Source: Nelumbo lutea (taxonomy: Eukaryota > Streptophyta > Magnoliopsida > Proteales > Nelumbonaceae). From it: 64,000 bases of DNA. The notes beneath the pieces are model-generated. The model searched no databases. It was not told the DNA's origin and saw only the letters and a list, made by a program, of their open reading frames with translations. The translations under genes and the position numbers were made by a program. Where the stretch lies: contig JAKGHH010000005.1 in the NCBI GenBank assembly GCA_022828595.1, positions 62,367,655-62,431,654 on the forward strand, given 5' to 3'. Below are positions 11,225 to 22,984 of the stretch, piece after piece. The first letter of the stretch is position 1. Each line of letters starts with the position of its first letter.

Positions 11225-12930
11225 AAAAGCATAAAAACCATAGTTTCCGAACTGTCATTGGCCCAGACGAACGAACATTCGGCCCGTGAACCATCCAGGC
11301 AACCCATTCCGTTTTACCCCAATCCCAGTCCTTGGGCAAAATCCGTTGAATCAGTCAATGACCCATTGACCCAGGCAGTCGAACCGTTGACTCGTTCAAT
11401 GGTTCTTGGCCATTTTTTATTTTATTTTTAATTGGGAACTGTCCAAGCAACCGGTTCCATTTTATCCCAATCCCAGTCCTTGGCCAAAAACCGTTGAATC
11501 AGTCAACGACCCATTGACCTGGGTGGTCAAACCGTCGACCTGTTGACCCGTTCAATGGTTTTTTGTCGTTATTTATTTATTTATTTTTTATTTTTGTTGT
11601 CAGAATGGGTTGTCCATTCAAATTAGACGATTAAACCATCGACCCGTAAATCGGTGGCTAGAATGATTTCATTTTCGAGTCGTATGAGTCACACACTCGA
11701 ATGACATAACACGTATCATATTGCTTAATGGACCTCACACACTCAATTCTTTTGCTTGTAATTTATGTTGTCAAAATGGGCCATTCATTCAAATCGGACA
11801 ATCGAACTGTCGACCCCAAAACCGGAGGTATCTATATATATATATATAAGATATAAAGATTATATATTTATTAAATTAAAGTAGAAGAAACATTTGAATA
11901 GTGAAAATCCAAAAGCATAAAAAACCATGGTTTCTGAACCATCGTTGACCTGAACGAACGGACATTTTGGCCTAGCTAGCCAACTGGTTCCGTTTGACAT
12001 CAACCCCAGTCCTTGGCCAAAAGCTGTTGAATCGGTCAACGACCCATTGACCTGGGCGGTCGAGCCGTCGACCCATTCAATGGTTTTTTGCCTTTTTTAA
12101 TTTTTTTTAATTAGAAACTGTCCAAGCAACCGGTTCTGTTTTGACCTAGGTAGTTGAACCGTCGACTAGTTGACCCGTTCAATGGTTTTTGTCCGTTTTT
12201 TTTTTTTTTAATTTTTGTTGTTAGAGCGGGTCATCCGTTCAAATCGAACAGTTGAACCGTTGACCCAAAAATCGGTGGCCAGAATGGTTTCATTTTTGGG
12301 TTGTATAAGTCACATGCTCAAATGACATAACACGTATGATACTGCTTAATGAACCTCACACACTCAATTTTTTGCCTGTAATTTTTGTTGTTAGAATGAA
12401 CTGTCTGTTTGAGCCAGACAGTCGATCCGCCATTTTTTATTTTTTAATTGGGAACCGTCTAGGCAGCCGGTTCTGTTTTACCCCAATCCCGGTTCTTGGC
12501 CAAAAATCATTGAATTAGTCAGCAACCCATTGACCCAATCGATCTAGCCGTCGACCCATTCAATGGTTTTTAGCCATTTTTTATTTTTTAAGATTTGTGT
12601 TGTCAGAACGGGCCATAGTTCGAGTCGGACAATTGAACCATCGACCCGAAAACCAGTGGCTAGAATGGTTCCGTTTTCGGGTTGTATGAGTCATACGCTC
12701 GAATGACATAACACGTATAATATTGCTTAAGGACCTCACACACTCAATTTTTTGCCTATAATTTTTGTTGTCAGAATGGACTGTCCATTCAAACCGGACG
12801 GTCAAACCATCAACCCGAAAACCAGTGTCTAGAACGGTTCCATAATTTTTTTCTTATAATTTTTGTTATCAGAACGGGCTATCCATTCGAATCAAACTAT
12901 TAAACTGTTGACCCGAAAACCAGTGGCATA
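11225..12930 (-). repeat. Rearranged array of Mutator-like MITE segments
   Basis: Segments of the same MITE family are strung together here in one orientation. The block CAACCGGTTCC...TTGACCYGG...TTCAATGGTTTTT recurs at about 11290, 11445, 11985, 12130 and 12465. The block GTCAGAATGG...CGACCCGAAAACCRGTGG recurs at about 11600, 11770, 12230, 12610, 12770 and 12870. A linker (GACATAACACGTAT...CCTCACACACTCAATT) occurs three times, at about 11700, 12325 and 12703. A third word (AATCCAAAAGCATAAAAA) occurs at about 11220 and 11910. The array therefore has higher-order structure. A (TA)n run lies at about 11833-11848. No protein is encoded. Confidence 0.7.
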
Positions 12931-12974
12931 TATATATAAGATTTGATTCTTTGCTTATCCTTCAATAAGTCATC

Positions 12975-13190
12975 CGTGATATTTAGTTGAACAATTCGAC
13001 CGTTCAAACTAAATAGTTGGCATGTTCTGAAAAAAAAAATAAAAATAATTAAAAAATAAAAAATAAAAAATATTGTTAACGATTTTCTGACCAAATCAAC
13101 GTTTTTAACAAAATTTTGATTTTGGGGAAAAACAAAACCGGTAACTGAATTCCCGATTTTTCCAATCTGATCGGGTTTTGAAAACCATGG
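12975..13190 (+). mobile_element. Mutator-like MITE copy, 5' end lost
   Basis: Opposite in orientation to the array next to it. It has the family's AT-rich centre (about 13028-13070), then a CCAAATCAACG core and the right terminal repeat GGGTTTTGAAAACCATGG at 13173-13190. The left terminal repeat is missing, so it is a partial copy. Confidence 0.6.
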
Positions 13191-14861
13191 GTTATTTATC
13201 TTCATTATATTTCAGCACGGCTTAATAAGTTACTTTTATTTCTGGAAATCAAAGATGTAATTGCAAGGATTTACCATTTTGTACTAGAAATTAACAAGAC
13301 AAGAAAATAGTTTTATATGTTTGCTAGAAATCATCTTTTCCATCGGACTGGCTGACTGTCAAATGTCAATAAATGTATGACATGTTTTTGTTTTTCTTGT
13401 TTCTTAATTTCCACATTAGTAGAAAAACAGATTCTTGAACTCAAAACAAATGGAACAAGCTTTATTTGTGTTTTTACTTTGAAGAAAATTGTTTTTTGCT
13501 AAAGGTTTTTTGGAAATTTCAACAGTTTCTTGTGAATAGCATAGATGGGCAACAAGTTAAAATAAGAAAGTAACAATTGCTTAAATCGTTGTCATCATTA
13601 GTTTGAGGCATCCGGTCTTACCCGTTGGGAATTGGGAATTTGGGATTGCATGTTTGAGCCTCAATGAGCTGTCTGGCCCAGAATTTTAACTACACCTTTG
13701 TGGGCTTCAGCCATTTTTCTTGGCCCACGTACAGCCTTAGTTGCCTACTTACCTTGATCGTGCAAAAGTATTCATTACTTGTGTTAATGTATTTTTTAAA
13801 TTGTGTTAAGTAAATAGAAGTAACTGTGTCATATAAAACAGGGTATTATTTAATTATATTGTCTTAGGTACCGTTACTATTTCTACCTGAATCGTTTTGG
13901 ATCAATACAAATAGTTAAGGTTTAAAATATAAGGAAATGAAATTTTAAGAGATATATCAAAATATACATATATAAATACCACTAGTGTGAGTTTGTCTTA
14001 CATTGGTGGTCTCAAAGCCTAGATAAAAGAGAAGAGTTGTGTGAAGACTGAAGTTGGTAGTCGACACTAAACCTTTCGCCAAATTCTCATCAATATGTAT
14101 TTTGGCTTGTCTTTTCTTGCTCATAAATAGAAAGAATAGGTAAAATAGAATTCATGTAACTGGCTCCATATAGTTGAGATAAGGCATGAAAATGATGATG
14201 ATTTTCAAGATATTCCTTGGAGACAGACAAAAAATTAAGATAAGTAGGAATATGAAAATACTATTAGATATTCCAATAAATTACAAAAACATATCAAATC
14301 AACATATGAGAACACATACTTTAGTGTCCTTATCTTCTTGAAATAATTTTAGAAAATGCAAAAAAAAAAAATTAAAAATTAAAATAATATTAATTAAAAA
14401 TGAAAACTTTAATTTGAAACTAAAGATTATAAAAAACTTATTAGCTTAAATTAAAATACATAACAATAACATATCCAAGTATATGTCAAACTTTTGATTT
14501 CTTTATTTTTTTCTTAATTGTACTATTTCATATAGATAATTTGATGTTAAACATATTTCATTTCTAATTTTATGAACTACCCTATCAAATCCCTTGAAGC
14601 AAGTCCATACAAATCCATTTTAGGGTCTTAACCTCCCTCAAGAAAAAGAGAGTTGGAGGGACTTTAGGCATTAAGAAGCTTTTTGGGGGTTAGAAACCTT
14701 ATTTTCCCTTATTTTATAGTCATCAATTGATACACTACAGTATTAGCTAGATGTGTATTGCTTGTAGATAAGGCAATTGTGCTATGGATTGGCTGGCAGA
14801 AAAGGGTCATCAAAGGTCTGAGGTTTCTTTGAAGGTTTTCCCTCGGATCTTACTTTCATCT
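13191..14861. other. Intergenic DNA without a recognised gene
   Basis: No reading frame or structural signal that I can support. The stretch about 14340-14480 is extremely A-rich. Confidence 0.5.
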
Positions 14862-14870
14862 CTCTTATGC

Positions 14871-15191
14871 ATGGTTTTAAAAAATACCCAGAAATGAAAT
14901 CATTCTGGCCACCGGTCTCCGGATGAATGGTTTAACTATTTGATTTGAATGAACAGCCCGTTCTAACAATAAAAATTAAAAAACATAAAAAATAATTAAA
15001 AATAAAAAAGGTCAAAAATCGTTAAACTGGCCCATGGATCAACAGTTACATCACCCAAATCAACAAATTGTTGACCGATTCAATAGTTTTTTACCCGGGA
15101 TCGAATTTAAAGTAAAATAAAATCAATTATCTGAACAATTGCTGGGCCAAATGATCCGACCATCCAAGTGAACGACAATTCAAAAACCATG
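14871..15191 (+). mobile_element. Mutator-like MITE, complete copy
   Basis: Full-length member (321 bp) starting ATGGTTTTAAAAAATAC and ending ATTCAAAAACCATG, so the outermost bases are complementary. Nine-base flanks CTCTTATGC (14862-14870) and TTTTTATGC (15192-15200) match except for two C/T changes and look like an aged 9-bp target duplication, typical of the Mutator superfamily. The interior carries the family's CAACAAATTGTTGACCGATTCAA core. It encodes no transposase. Confidence 0.75.
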
Positions 15192-15200
15192 TTTTTATGC

Positions 15201-16014
15201 TTTTATGGGCTTCAGCCAGGAGAGCGGTCCCAAGAACGATGATACGAGCAAACCACCGTGTAAAAAATGGCAACAAAGCCAATTACGCCAAGTTTCCCTA
15301 GCAACCTCTCGCTCGATAGGTCATATATATAGGCAGGGGTGGAGCAAACCACCGTGTAATATATAGATCTAAACCTTTCTACTCCATTTCCCTCCAAACC
15401 CTATCTCATCTACTCTTTTATCTCTTTTTTTCTTGTTCAACTTTGGCTTCCGAAAAGAAAATTTTTGGCTCGGTACTGCACATAGAGGGCATCGTGTCAA
15501 AATTTTGAACTTTTCACAAAGGAAAGTTCATTTAGTCAAACATTCATTTTGAAGGCATGTCTGTTTCCACTATAACGACCAGGAAACATAGTGCTCATGT
15601 ATGTGCATGACATCTCTAATTAGGTAAGCCATGACGTATATATATGGAATATCTTCGAATCTATGCTTTGACACAGACACATGGGCTATGGAGATCCGCC
15701 CCCTTTAATATTAGGAGTAAAGGAATTAATACAGACCAGAAGCATCCAACATTAGAAGAAGAAGAAGAAGAAGAAGAGGCTTAGAAATTAGAATAGCAAT
15801 GAAATGAGCAACAAGTAGAAGGGATAAAACCTGACCTTCTAAACTATTGTCTTATTACGAACTTCCTACGTTGGTTTAGACATTATTAGACTAGAACAAT
15901 TGAATTCAACTTCTGTTGAATTTGAATTGCTCTCTAGTCTCTATCTCTAGACTCTAGCTAGCTAAGTGTAATGTGCCGATTAATGAAGTTGCCACATCAT
16001 AGTAAGCTAGCAAG
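15201..16014. other. Intergenic DNA downstream of the DUF599 gene
   Basis: The 18-base word GAGCAAACCACCGTGTAA occurs twice (about 15247 and 15342). A (GAA)n run lies at about 15752-15778. The 3' untranslated region of the minus-strand DUF599 gene should fall in the part next to 16014. Nothing else is seen. Confidence 0.5.
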
Positions 16015-16630
16015 CTAGTTTACTTCCTGCTCCTCGTCCTTGTCTTCATCAACAGCTCCTATTGCCTGACCAAATTCAAAAGTGACGTCCAGGAAGTAGA
16101 GCATGAAAACCAGAACGAGGCAACAAAGAAACATGGGTATTGGACCAAAGATCCAGAAGAACAGAGGGAAAGAGAAGTAGAAAGCACGCAAACCCAGAGA
16201 CCAGAAATGGCTGCCCCTGTTCACAGTCCTCCCTACATACTCCACTGTTAGATGGGATGACGACGACGACGACATATTCTTCACCGGCACGTTGATTAGG
16301 ATGCTTGCGTGGCTGTAATACCGAATTGACTGCACATTAAATAGGAAAGCCATCAAGAAGCAGATCAAGATAGAGAAGAGTTTGATCGAGAACCCAAGAT
16401 CGCTTTCGTCTCCATAAACGAACTTGGACGGTCGGGCATTCCTGTTGCTCATCAACACCGCGATGACGGAACTCAACATGATCGCCATGGATGCCAACAG
16501 TGTGGACGCCATTATGTTGTTTCTGAGTGTTTGTACCGCAAGAATTCCGTTCTTGGACATGTTCTGGCAACACATATTCCATGCAAACAACAAAGAATAT
16601 ATAAAATCAAACAGCTGTATCGCGCGTTTT

Positions 16631-16666
<36 letters not shown>

Positions 16667-16887
16667 AGGACGGACCGATCAACAATTCGACAAACATATA
16701 TAAATGGTGAAATATATATACATACATCCATCATAGTTCGGACCCATAGGAGCCTGTTGATGGCGTTGACGCCAAGGACGGTCTTTGTGGGGTGCTTTAT
16801 GATGCGATGGAGGAGCCATATATGATAAACCACCATCATGAGAAACCCTGATGAGACCAGTGAGTAATCAAGCAATTGTTTCTTCAT
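16015..16887 (-). CDS. DUF599 family membrane protein (two exons)
   Basis: Exon 1 is complement 16726-16887 (54 codons, start ATG at 16887, ending ..RTMMD before a GTATGT donor). Exon 2 is complement 16015-16563, after a TTGCCAG acceptor. The joined protein is 236 aa, the usual DUF599 length. Family signatures are LVSSGFLMMVVYHIWLLHRI near the N-terminus, GVNAINRLLWVRTMM, then NGILAVQTLRNNIMASTLLA at the exon 2 start and LFFWIFGPIPMFLCCLVLV near the C-terminus. Four hydrophobic segments suggest four membrane spans, and an acidic tail (DEDKDEEQE) ends the protein. The biochemical role of DUF599 proteins is not established. An in-frame upstream ATG at 16977 would add 30 residues with no family similarity, so the internal start is preferred. 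A (GA)n tract lies in the 162-bp intron. No breaks are seen, so it is probably functional. Confidence 0.9.
16637..16662. repeat. (GA)n microsatellite in the DUF599 intron
   Basis: An uninterrupted run of about 12 GA units within the single intron of the minus-strand DUF599 gene. Confidence 0.9.
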
Positions 16888-17120
16888 CGTTGAGGCAAGC
16901 AGAGCTCTTGGTCGTAGTTGATGAGAGAGTGGACGGAGAAGGGGGAGGTAGGGGCTGCAGGGTATGGTTCTGGACAAATGGCTGGACGTCGCACGGAGTA
17001 GATAAGAGGAAGGAGGGCGGAGGTCTGCCTCTTTATTATGGCCGATGTGACATTGAAATCATAGCCAAGCAGTCACGTGCTTCAGTGGATGCGGGGGTAC
17101 TCGTTTCTCAATCCTGAAAA
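16888..17120 (-). promoter_or_regulatory. Presumed promoter and leader of the DUF599 gene
   Basis: Position only: this is the DNA directly upstream of the chosen start codon on the minus strand. I do not see an unambiguous TATA box, so the transcription start is unknown. Confidence 0.3.
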
Positions 17121-18464
17121 TTAAGAAATAGCAGAATTAATACTTACCAGAAATTAATCGAAAAGAAATCCTAAGCTAAACCTTATCACTATTTTAGCGG
17201 ATCTCTGTGGCTCGACTAATTGACTAGTTCAGAAGCTTTACATAAGTTGGCTTTGTTTTGGTAAATTAAAAATGGATATTACTCTAGACATGATGAGATC
17301 TAAGGTAAATATCTTTAAGCATGAATGAAGTTCTGCTCTTTTCCTTCTTTTTTTAGATAAAAAAAAAAAAAAAAGATGTTGCATTGTTGCTTTGGAACCT
17401 GTAGTGTAGATCTCGACATACATCTAATACAAATTATATTTCCCACTTTTAATTCTTAATAAGCTTTTTCACCAGAGTCAATGGCTTCTTTATTTTCTGC
17501 TTCTCTCATCTTGATGCATTACACATGGCGAGCTGTCCAAATGCTTGGAAATTTTTGGTAGCGTGACGCATTAAATGAGAGGACAGGAAGCCAGCATAAA
17601 GAAAACAAAATCCCCACGATTATCAACCGGCAGACCTTTCTGAATCAAGTTCACATCTAGTTATTAAAGCTGCTTCAAATTCACGATCTAGGAATTAATA
17701 CCGAATTAATATCGTCGCTTTAGTATTCATCTCAAACATATATTAAGTTAATGGAGGAAATTAAGGAGTAATTAATTAAAGAGGTATTGACCAATACACT
17801 CCCTCCAAGTTGTGGGTTCGAACTAAAAGATTCTCTGATCGGTTTGATTTGATGTCTTCATCTAACAATTCCATTCCTGAATGACTACACTCGTTTTAGT
17901 GCCAACCCTGTAAGGTGCCAACTAATCCGAGTGCTAAACTTTTTCGTGCAGCCCGCAGAATCATATCTGGTTAAACCCATCTCAACTTTCAGATTCATCT
18001 TATTGTTATTCTCATTTTCAATCAAAATACCTCCGAATCTCCGATCCCAATTCCATCTGCATCAGCCAATCCTCAACTCAGGTTGTCAGTCTTTGATTAA
18101 GAAAAAACATCATCCCTAATTGATTAATGAGACGGGACCAGAGTGTTCCATGAATTCGTTAAGAAGGGTACATATATACACTAATCATTCATTCTCTTTG
18201 GAAGCCATCAACTTTTGACATTGCCCTTCAATCCACCTCCACTATATTTAAATTTTAGTGCTGATATGATTCAACAAGCTCATTCTCATTCCAGGCCATC
18301 ATTATACGAACGTTGGATTTGAATCCACTTTTGACACTTCTACCGCTCAGGTGTCTCTGATACAAAATATAATTTTGGGGTTATAGCAGATATGGTCGCC
18401 CTGAATATCAATAAAAGATAAACATTTTTATAAAATAATAAAAAAGTAACCTTTTTTTGAAAAA
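17121..18464. other. Intergenic DNA without a recognised gene
   Basis: Short chance frames only. An A-rich run lies at about 17358-17374. Nothing else can be supported. Confidence 0.5.
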
Positions 18465-18610
18465 TATCAAGGAATGGTAATGATATTCTTCGTTGTCTTC
18501 TTCTGCGTTCTGTAAGAGAGAAGATAGGCCAGTTTCAGCTCTCCGTCTCTTCTTCCTCCGCCTCCTCTTATTCATATGCGTCGCCGCTACCGTCACCACC
18601 CTTGTCAGAT
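18465..18610 (+). repeat. Inverted repeat arm A (partner at 22604-22745)
   Basis: About 145 bases that reappear in reverse complement at 22604-22745 with about 85-90 percent identity by eye. Both copies read a short secretory-like peptide containing PVSALRL, FLRLLL and ICVAATVTTL, and they diverge at the same point (ACCACCCT). The two arms bracket the C2-domain pseudogene and the truncated copia element. The parent sequence is not recognised; it could be the first exon of a lost gene. Confidence 0.7.
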
Positions 18611-18635
18611 TTTCAGATATTGAGGTCAGCAGCTC

Positions 18636-19148
18636 ATGGAATCCTGTAAACTCCAATTCAAAGTGGTCTCGTGCAGACATCTGAAGGCCTTAAATTTCTT
18701 CCAGAAGCTTTCCGTCTACGCTGTCGTCTCCATCATATGAATCACAGAAAAATCAACCACTTCAGCCGCAGAAGCAGAAAACACCAATCGACAGAAATGG
18801 AGACGGAAACCCTGAATGGAATCACGAGATGGAATTCGATCTGAAACATATCTCCTTTCTTGATTATGATCACGTCTTTATCGAATTTGATTTGCGCTGC
18901 TACGGTACCATCTTCGGAGATAAGAGCATTGGAGAAGTTTGTGTCCCGTTCAAACATCTCGTGGATGAGTTTGATGGATCCGTTAGGTTCGTCAGTTATC
19001 AAGTCCGGTCTGTCATGGAAAACCAAATGCAGTTTTGAATTTCTCTTATAAACTGAATGATAAAGGGAAGAAGTATCCGGCAAACGAGAATGAGAACGGT
19101 GGCTTTCCGGTGCCGTCAGGTTCATATACTATTTTAATTTGCGTATGA
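18636..19148 (+). pseudogene. SRC2-like C2-domain protein pseudogene
   Basis: Read across two frame changes, the segment gives a single C2 domain like that of plant SRC2 proteins. From the ATG at 18636: MESCKLQFKVVSCRHLKAL, KLSVYAVVSI; then a shift near 18738 and KTPIDRNGDGNPEWNHEMEF, GDKSIGEVCVPFKHLVDEF, FVSYQVRS; then a second shift near 19016 and GKPNAVLNFSYKLNDKGKKY. SRC2 family landmarks (ELxVxSAxDLK, DVYAVVS, TPxDxxGGxNPxWNH, GDKxIGEVxVPxKxL, VSYQVRTPSGKPxGVLNFSYKF) appear in order. Family members are small calcium/lipid-binding stress proteins. The frameshifts and the lost C-terminal glycine-rich part make it non-functional. It is intronless, as SRC2 genes normally are, so this does not prove retroposition. 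A copia element abuts its 3' side. Confidence 0.8.
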
Positions 19149-19198
19149 ACTCTTGGTTATTCCTACCAACGATTTTTGAAATTTGCATACATTTCCAG

Positions 19199-22100
19199 TC
19201 CCAGAGGCCGAAAAACCTGGAGGAGGTTTCATATAGACCTCTTCATGAAGATCACCGTGCAGAAATCCATCTAATGTAATTCCCAATGTTGGGCTGCATC
19301 AACTGCTAAGAAGGTTTGAACTGTGACCATTTTAGCCACAGGGGCAAAGGTTTCATTGTAATCAAGACCTTCAACTTGAGTGTTGCCCATGACTATCAAC
19401 CGTGCTTTAAATCTTTCAATGGAACCATCAAAATTGTACTTGATTTTGTAGACCCATTTACACCCGATTGCCTTTTCTTCCCAAGTGGGAGGTCTTCCAA
19501 GGTCCATGTCCCATTGTCTTCCAAAACCTGTATCTCTTGGTGCATAGCCTCGCACCATCGAGAGTCAGTCATTGCCTCTAAGAAATGAGTAGGCTCTCGG
19601 CCTGTAGTAATAGCTGTCAAGAAATGCCTGTGTTTTATAGAAAAATTATCATACGTCACATAATGAGTTATGGGATAAGGAGTACCTGAGGACTGGGTTG
19701 ATGCAAGAGAAACAGCGAGGGGGTCTAATCAACGAGTTGAGTGTGTGACAAAGTCCTACAAATAGTTGGGGGTCCGCTTTTCTCGATGTCTGCGGCCTAA
19801 CAACTCCGTGGTGGGCTGAGGAGCAGCTGGAGTTTCCGTGGTGGGTTGAGGAGCAACTAAAGTTTCATTATCTCTATAGTCTGTATGGCTCCTTGTCTCA
19901 TCAAGGGCACCTGCCTCCTCATCATTACCCATGTTCGAATGTCCTTCTTCATCGATCGTGTCGCTCCCCCTGACTTCTATATGAGGTGACTCAGATACCA
20001 TGTCAGGAGGAGTGGCCCAAGGCAACCAAATATTTTCTTTGGCTACAGGAGGACTGGTTATAGAGGGTGGATGTTCCGGAATGGCAAAGGGAAACCCGAC
20101 CTCACTAAACACCACGTCTCGTGAGATGAAGTAATCACCAGACTCAATGTCGTACAATTTTCACCCCTTTTTCCCAAAAGGGTACCCAACAAAGACATAT
20201 TTCCTACTCCTAGCGGCAAAGTTGTCACGGTCCCTAATATGCGAGAAACATAAGCAACAAAAAACTCTGAGATATTTATAAGGAGGACTTTGTCCAAATA
20301 GCATCTCGTAAGGTGTTTTACCACCAAGAAGGGTCGAAGGTGTCCAGTTAATCAGGTGTCATGCGGTCAAAACACACTCACCCCAGAAATTGATTGGAAG
20401 ATGTGCTTAAAACTTGAGTGCTCTGGCTACATTCAAAATATGACAATACTTTCTCTCCAGACGACCATTTTGTTGTGGTGTTTCAACGCAGGAAGTTTGA
20501 AATAAAATCCCCTGCTCGTCAAAATATGACTTCAAGGATTTAAACTCTGTTCCATTATCATTTCTTACCACCTTAACCTTCTTATTAAATTATCGTTCAA
20601 TCATGACACTAAAATTTTTGAGTGTTCTACCAACTTCACTTTTTTCAACCAGCAAATAAATCCAAATCACTCGAAAATAATCATCAACAATCGTCAAAAA
20701 ATATACCGCACCACAAGATGCAGATACTCTATAAGCACCCCATAAGTCACAATGAATCAAAGCAAAACAATCGATCACTTTATTGCTGTTTTGAATAAAA
20801 ACATCTCCAGTCTGCTTTGCCTTCAAACAAACATCGCATGATTCAATTCCATCTATCTTGTAAGCACGAGCCGATGCCACACCCTTGAAGACATAGACCC
20901 CATCAAGCTATTCACCCACACCAATCAAAGTCCTCGAGATGCGATCCTGTATCACACACAACATATTAGTAAACGTCAAAATACAATCTGTCACGAAGTA
21001 ACCGACCTACTGACAATAAATTACAATTGAGTTTTGGGGCATATAATACGTGCAACAATTTAAAATTATTTCCAAGTTCAACATGCCTTCTTGCACGGCC
21101 TCGATGCATGCACCATTTGGTAAGCTAACATGACAAGGTGCAACATCATAGGTGTGGACGAGCACATTTAAATTCCGTGTCATATGATGTGATGCCCCAG
21201 AGTCAACAATCCATTCAGTCGAGTAAATCTTACCAGAGAGTTTTTCATTAGTCCTGGTTTTATAAGCATTAAGCATGCTTACAAGAGTTTGCCATTGCTC
21301 GTCATTAAGCTCGTTCAGTCTGATCCTGTCTTCGTCATTCACAACTACATTAGCAGACACCTCACGCCCCGCTGATGACTGCGCAGTATGAGCCTTTGCC
21401 GTACCTCAGCCACATCCGCCCGAAGGTCCACCAGACTTACTCGAGCTCTCACTGTTCCTATCATTTTTGGCGACCAGCTCTCACGGTTCCTATCATTGTT
21501 GGCGACCATGGTGACCGATCAGCAATACTCGTCAGCAATAATATAGAGGAGAAAGATCGGTGCATGAACAAGCGAATCACTGCCGTAGTCTTTAATTATC
21601 CTCTGAATCGTCGACTGGCAGTAACGAACTTGGAGCTTCGGCTGCTGATGCTGCTGTTCGTTTTGCTAATTAAAATTTCCGACGGGAAAGTCATAGTTTT
21701 CTTCCAACTGCTCAACTTTAGGAAACATCTGTATCAGCCCGTCCGCTACCTGATACGGAGTCAAGGTTGGTGCTTTCACGAACAACGATCTCTGGTGTTT
21801 GAGTTGTCGGATGTTCTTCAGCGACAACAACGGCCGCAACAGGAACAAACAGTAATGGCCAAAGGTGCGTCACAGTCTCAGGCTTCGTCTTCATCGTCTG
21901 GTCGGCCGTGTGTCATCGGCATAGTGCCACGTGGATTTGTCGTAGCAGTAGTAGGGATGCGGCGCCAGAGAGTTGGAGCCAGCGGTGGAGGCGGATCCGA
22001 CGGGTTTGGCAATGGCGGGAGCGGAAGCAATATGTTGGGGTTCTACACCGTCGATGCCCCTGGCTTGAAGTTCGCTCCTACTGTCGTCCTCGTTAAGAGT

Positions 22101-22240
22101 TGGAGCCAACGGTGGAGGCGGATCCGACGGGTTTGGCGGTGACAGAACGAAAGCAATATGTTGGGGTTCTACCCCAACGACGCCCCTGGCTTGAAGTTTG
22201 CCCCTATTGTTGTCCTCGTTAAGAGCCTCTGCTTCATCGG
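19199..22240 (-). pseudogene. Ty1-copia gag-pol remnant
   Basis: Broken reading frames on the minus strand spell a copia polyprotein in order. The gag part lies at about 21400-22240 and includes a 126-bp internal tandem duplication. Protease is at 21007-21360, with WIVDSGASHHMT. The integrase region is at about 20590-20990, with CDVCLKAKQTGDVF and YFLTIVDDYFRVIWIYLL. The integrase tail and linker run 19756-20330. Reverse transcriptase starts at about 19660, with [31 protein letters not shown] and [12 protein letters not shown], and ends with FLHGDLHEEVYMKPP at about 19199. The copia order (integrase before RT) is clear. The RT stops well before the YVDD catalytic box, and the rest of RT, RNase H and the 3' LTR are absent. 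Several frameshifts and stops are present. Confidence 0.85.
21970..22222 (-). repeat. 126-bp tandem duplication in copia gag
   Basis: Two adjacent copies with a period of 126-127 bp. Each encodes a peptide beginning [20 protein letters not shown] or TLNEDDSRSELQARGIDGVE, followed by PQHIA. The copies have diverged by several substitutions but largely keep frame. Confidence 0.8.
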
Positions 22241-22248
22241 CTTCGTTA

Positions 22249-22261
22249 CCGCTCTGATACC
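22249..22261 (-). other. Copia primer-binding site
   Basis: On the minus strand GGTATCAGAGC follows the LTR terminus after one base. This is the complement of the 3' end of initiator methionine tRNA, the primer used by most plant LTR retrotransposons. It fixes the orientation of the element. Confidence 0.8.
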
Positions 22262-22510
22262 GTGAGAAGTTTCGAAGTCCCAAGCTGCTCTCTCCATATT
22301 TCTTATCATGTATATATACAACTTGCTCCTTTCTAAAATCCCACTCCTAATCCAAAGGAAATACAAACTTATAAACTTCTGAATCTTCTAAAACTTCTAA
22401 ATCCTATCTGTACAGGAAATATACAAATCCGGGATCTCCTTGCTCTCTCGCGAGCCTTATCGCCTTTTCTTCGTCCAATAGTTGAGGCTCACTATCCATC
22501 GCCTCACATC
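22262..22510 (-). repeat. Copia 5' LTR
   Basis: On the minus strand this runs from TGTGAGG to CTTCTCA next to the primer-binding site, about 249 bp, with a GTATATATAC promoter-like box about 60 bases before its inner end. The inner boundary is set by the PBS. The outer boundary is inferred from the TG start and is less certain because no second LTR exists for comparison. Confidence 0.6.
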
Positions 22511-22603
22511 AATAACCTCGCACTGGCAATTCATATCCGTACCCGGACATAAATAATGTACCACCACCGGCAACCGGAATTCATATCAGGCCCCAGCGGA
22601 GGC

Positions 22604-22745
22604 GGAGGGTGGTGACGGTAGCGGCGACGCATATGAGTAAGAGGAGGCGGAGGAAGGGGAGACGGAGAGCTGAAACCGGCATATTCGCTTCTCTCTTACA
22701 GATGCAGAGGAAGACAATGAACAGTATCATTGCCCTTCCTTGATA
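22604..22745 (-). repeat. Inverted repeat arm B (partner at 18465-18610)
   Basis: Reverse-complement partner of arm A. On the minus strand it reads an open peptide with MPVSALRLPFLRLLLLICVA. It lies about 90 bases outside the copia LTR. Together the arms enclose about 4 kb. Confidence 0.7.
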
Positions 22746-22984
22746 TTTGCCCTTGTTTGCTAGAAACCCTCCTGATGATAACTATTGATTCGGAGATAAC
22801 CATTGCCCTTCCTTGGTATTTGAAGCATATATACCATCAATGTTTCTTCCTCATGCCACATGAAGATGGGAAGGGATTGGACCAATGAGTGGCTTAGCCT
22901 AGTGAAGTCAGAAGAGGGTTTTGAGCCCATAACGTGGATGCGTTTAGGTTTAGAAATCGATAACAAGAGAGTCCCTGTCTTGGC

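Larger units (their letters stand above)
19199..22510 (-). mobile_element. Truncated Ty1-copia retrotransposon
   Basis: The element reads on the minus strand from a 5' LTR at 22262-22510 to an abrupt end in reverse transcriptase at about 19199. Loss of its 3' half means it cannot move. The break joins it to the tail of the C2-domain pseudogene, suggesting a deletion or rearrangement there. No target duplication can be assessed. Confidence 0.8.

Noticed and set aside
21375..22142. 255-codon open frame on the plus strand
   Set aside because: It lies antisense to the copia gag region, including its tandem duplication, and its Gly/Ser-rich, Arg-rich stretches are mirror images of gag codons.
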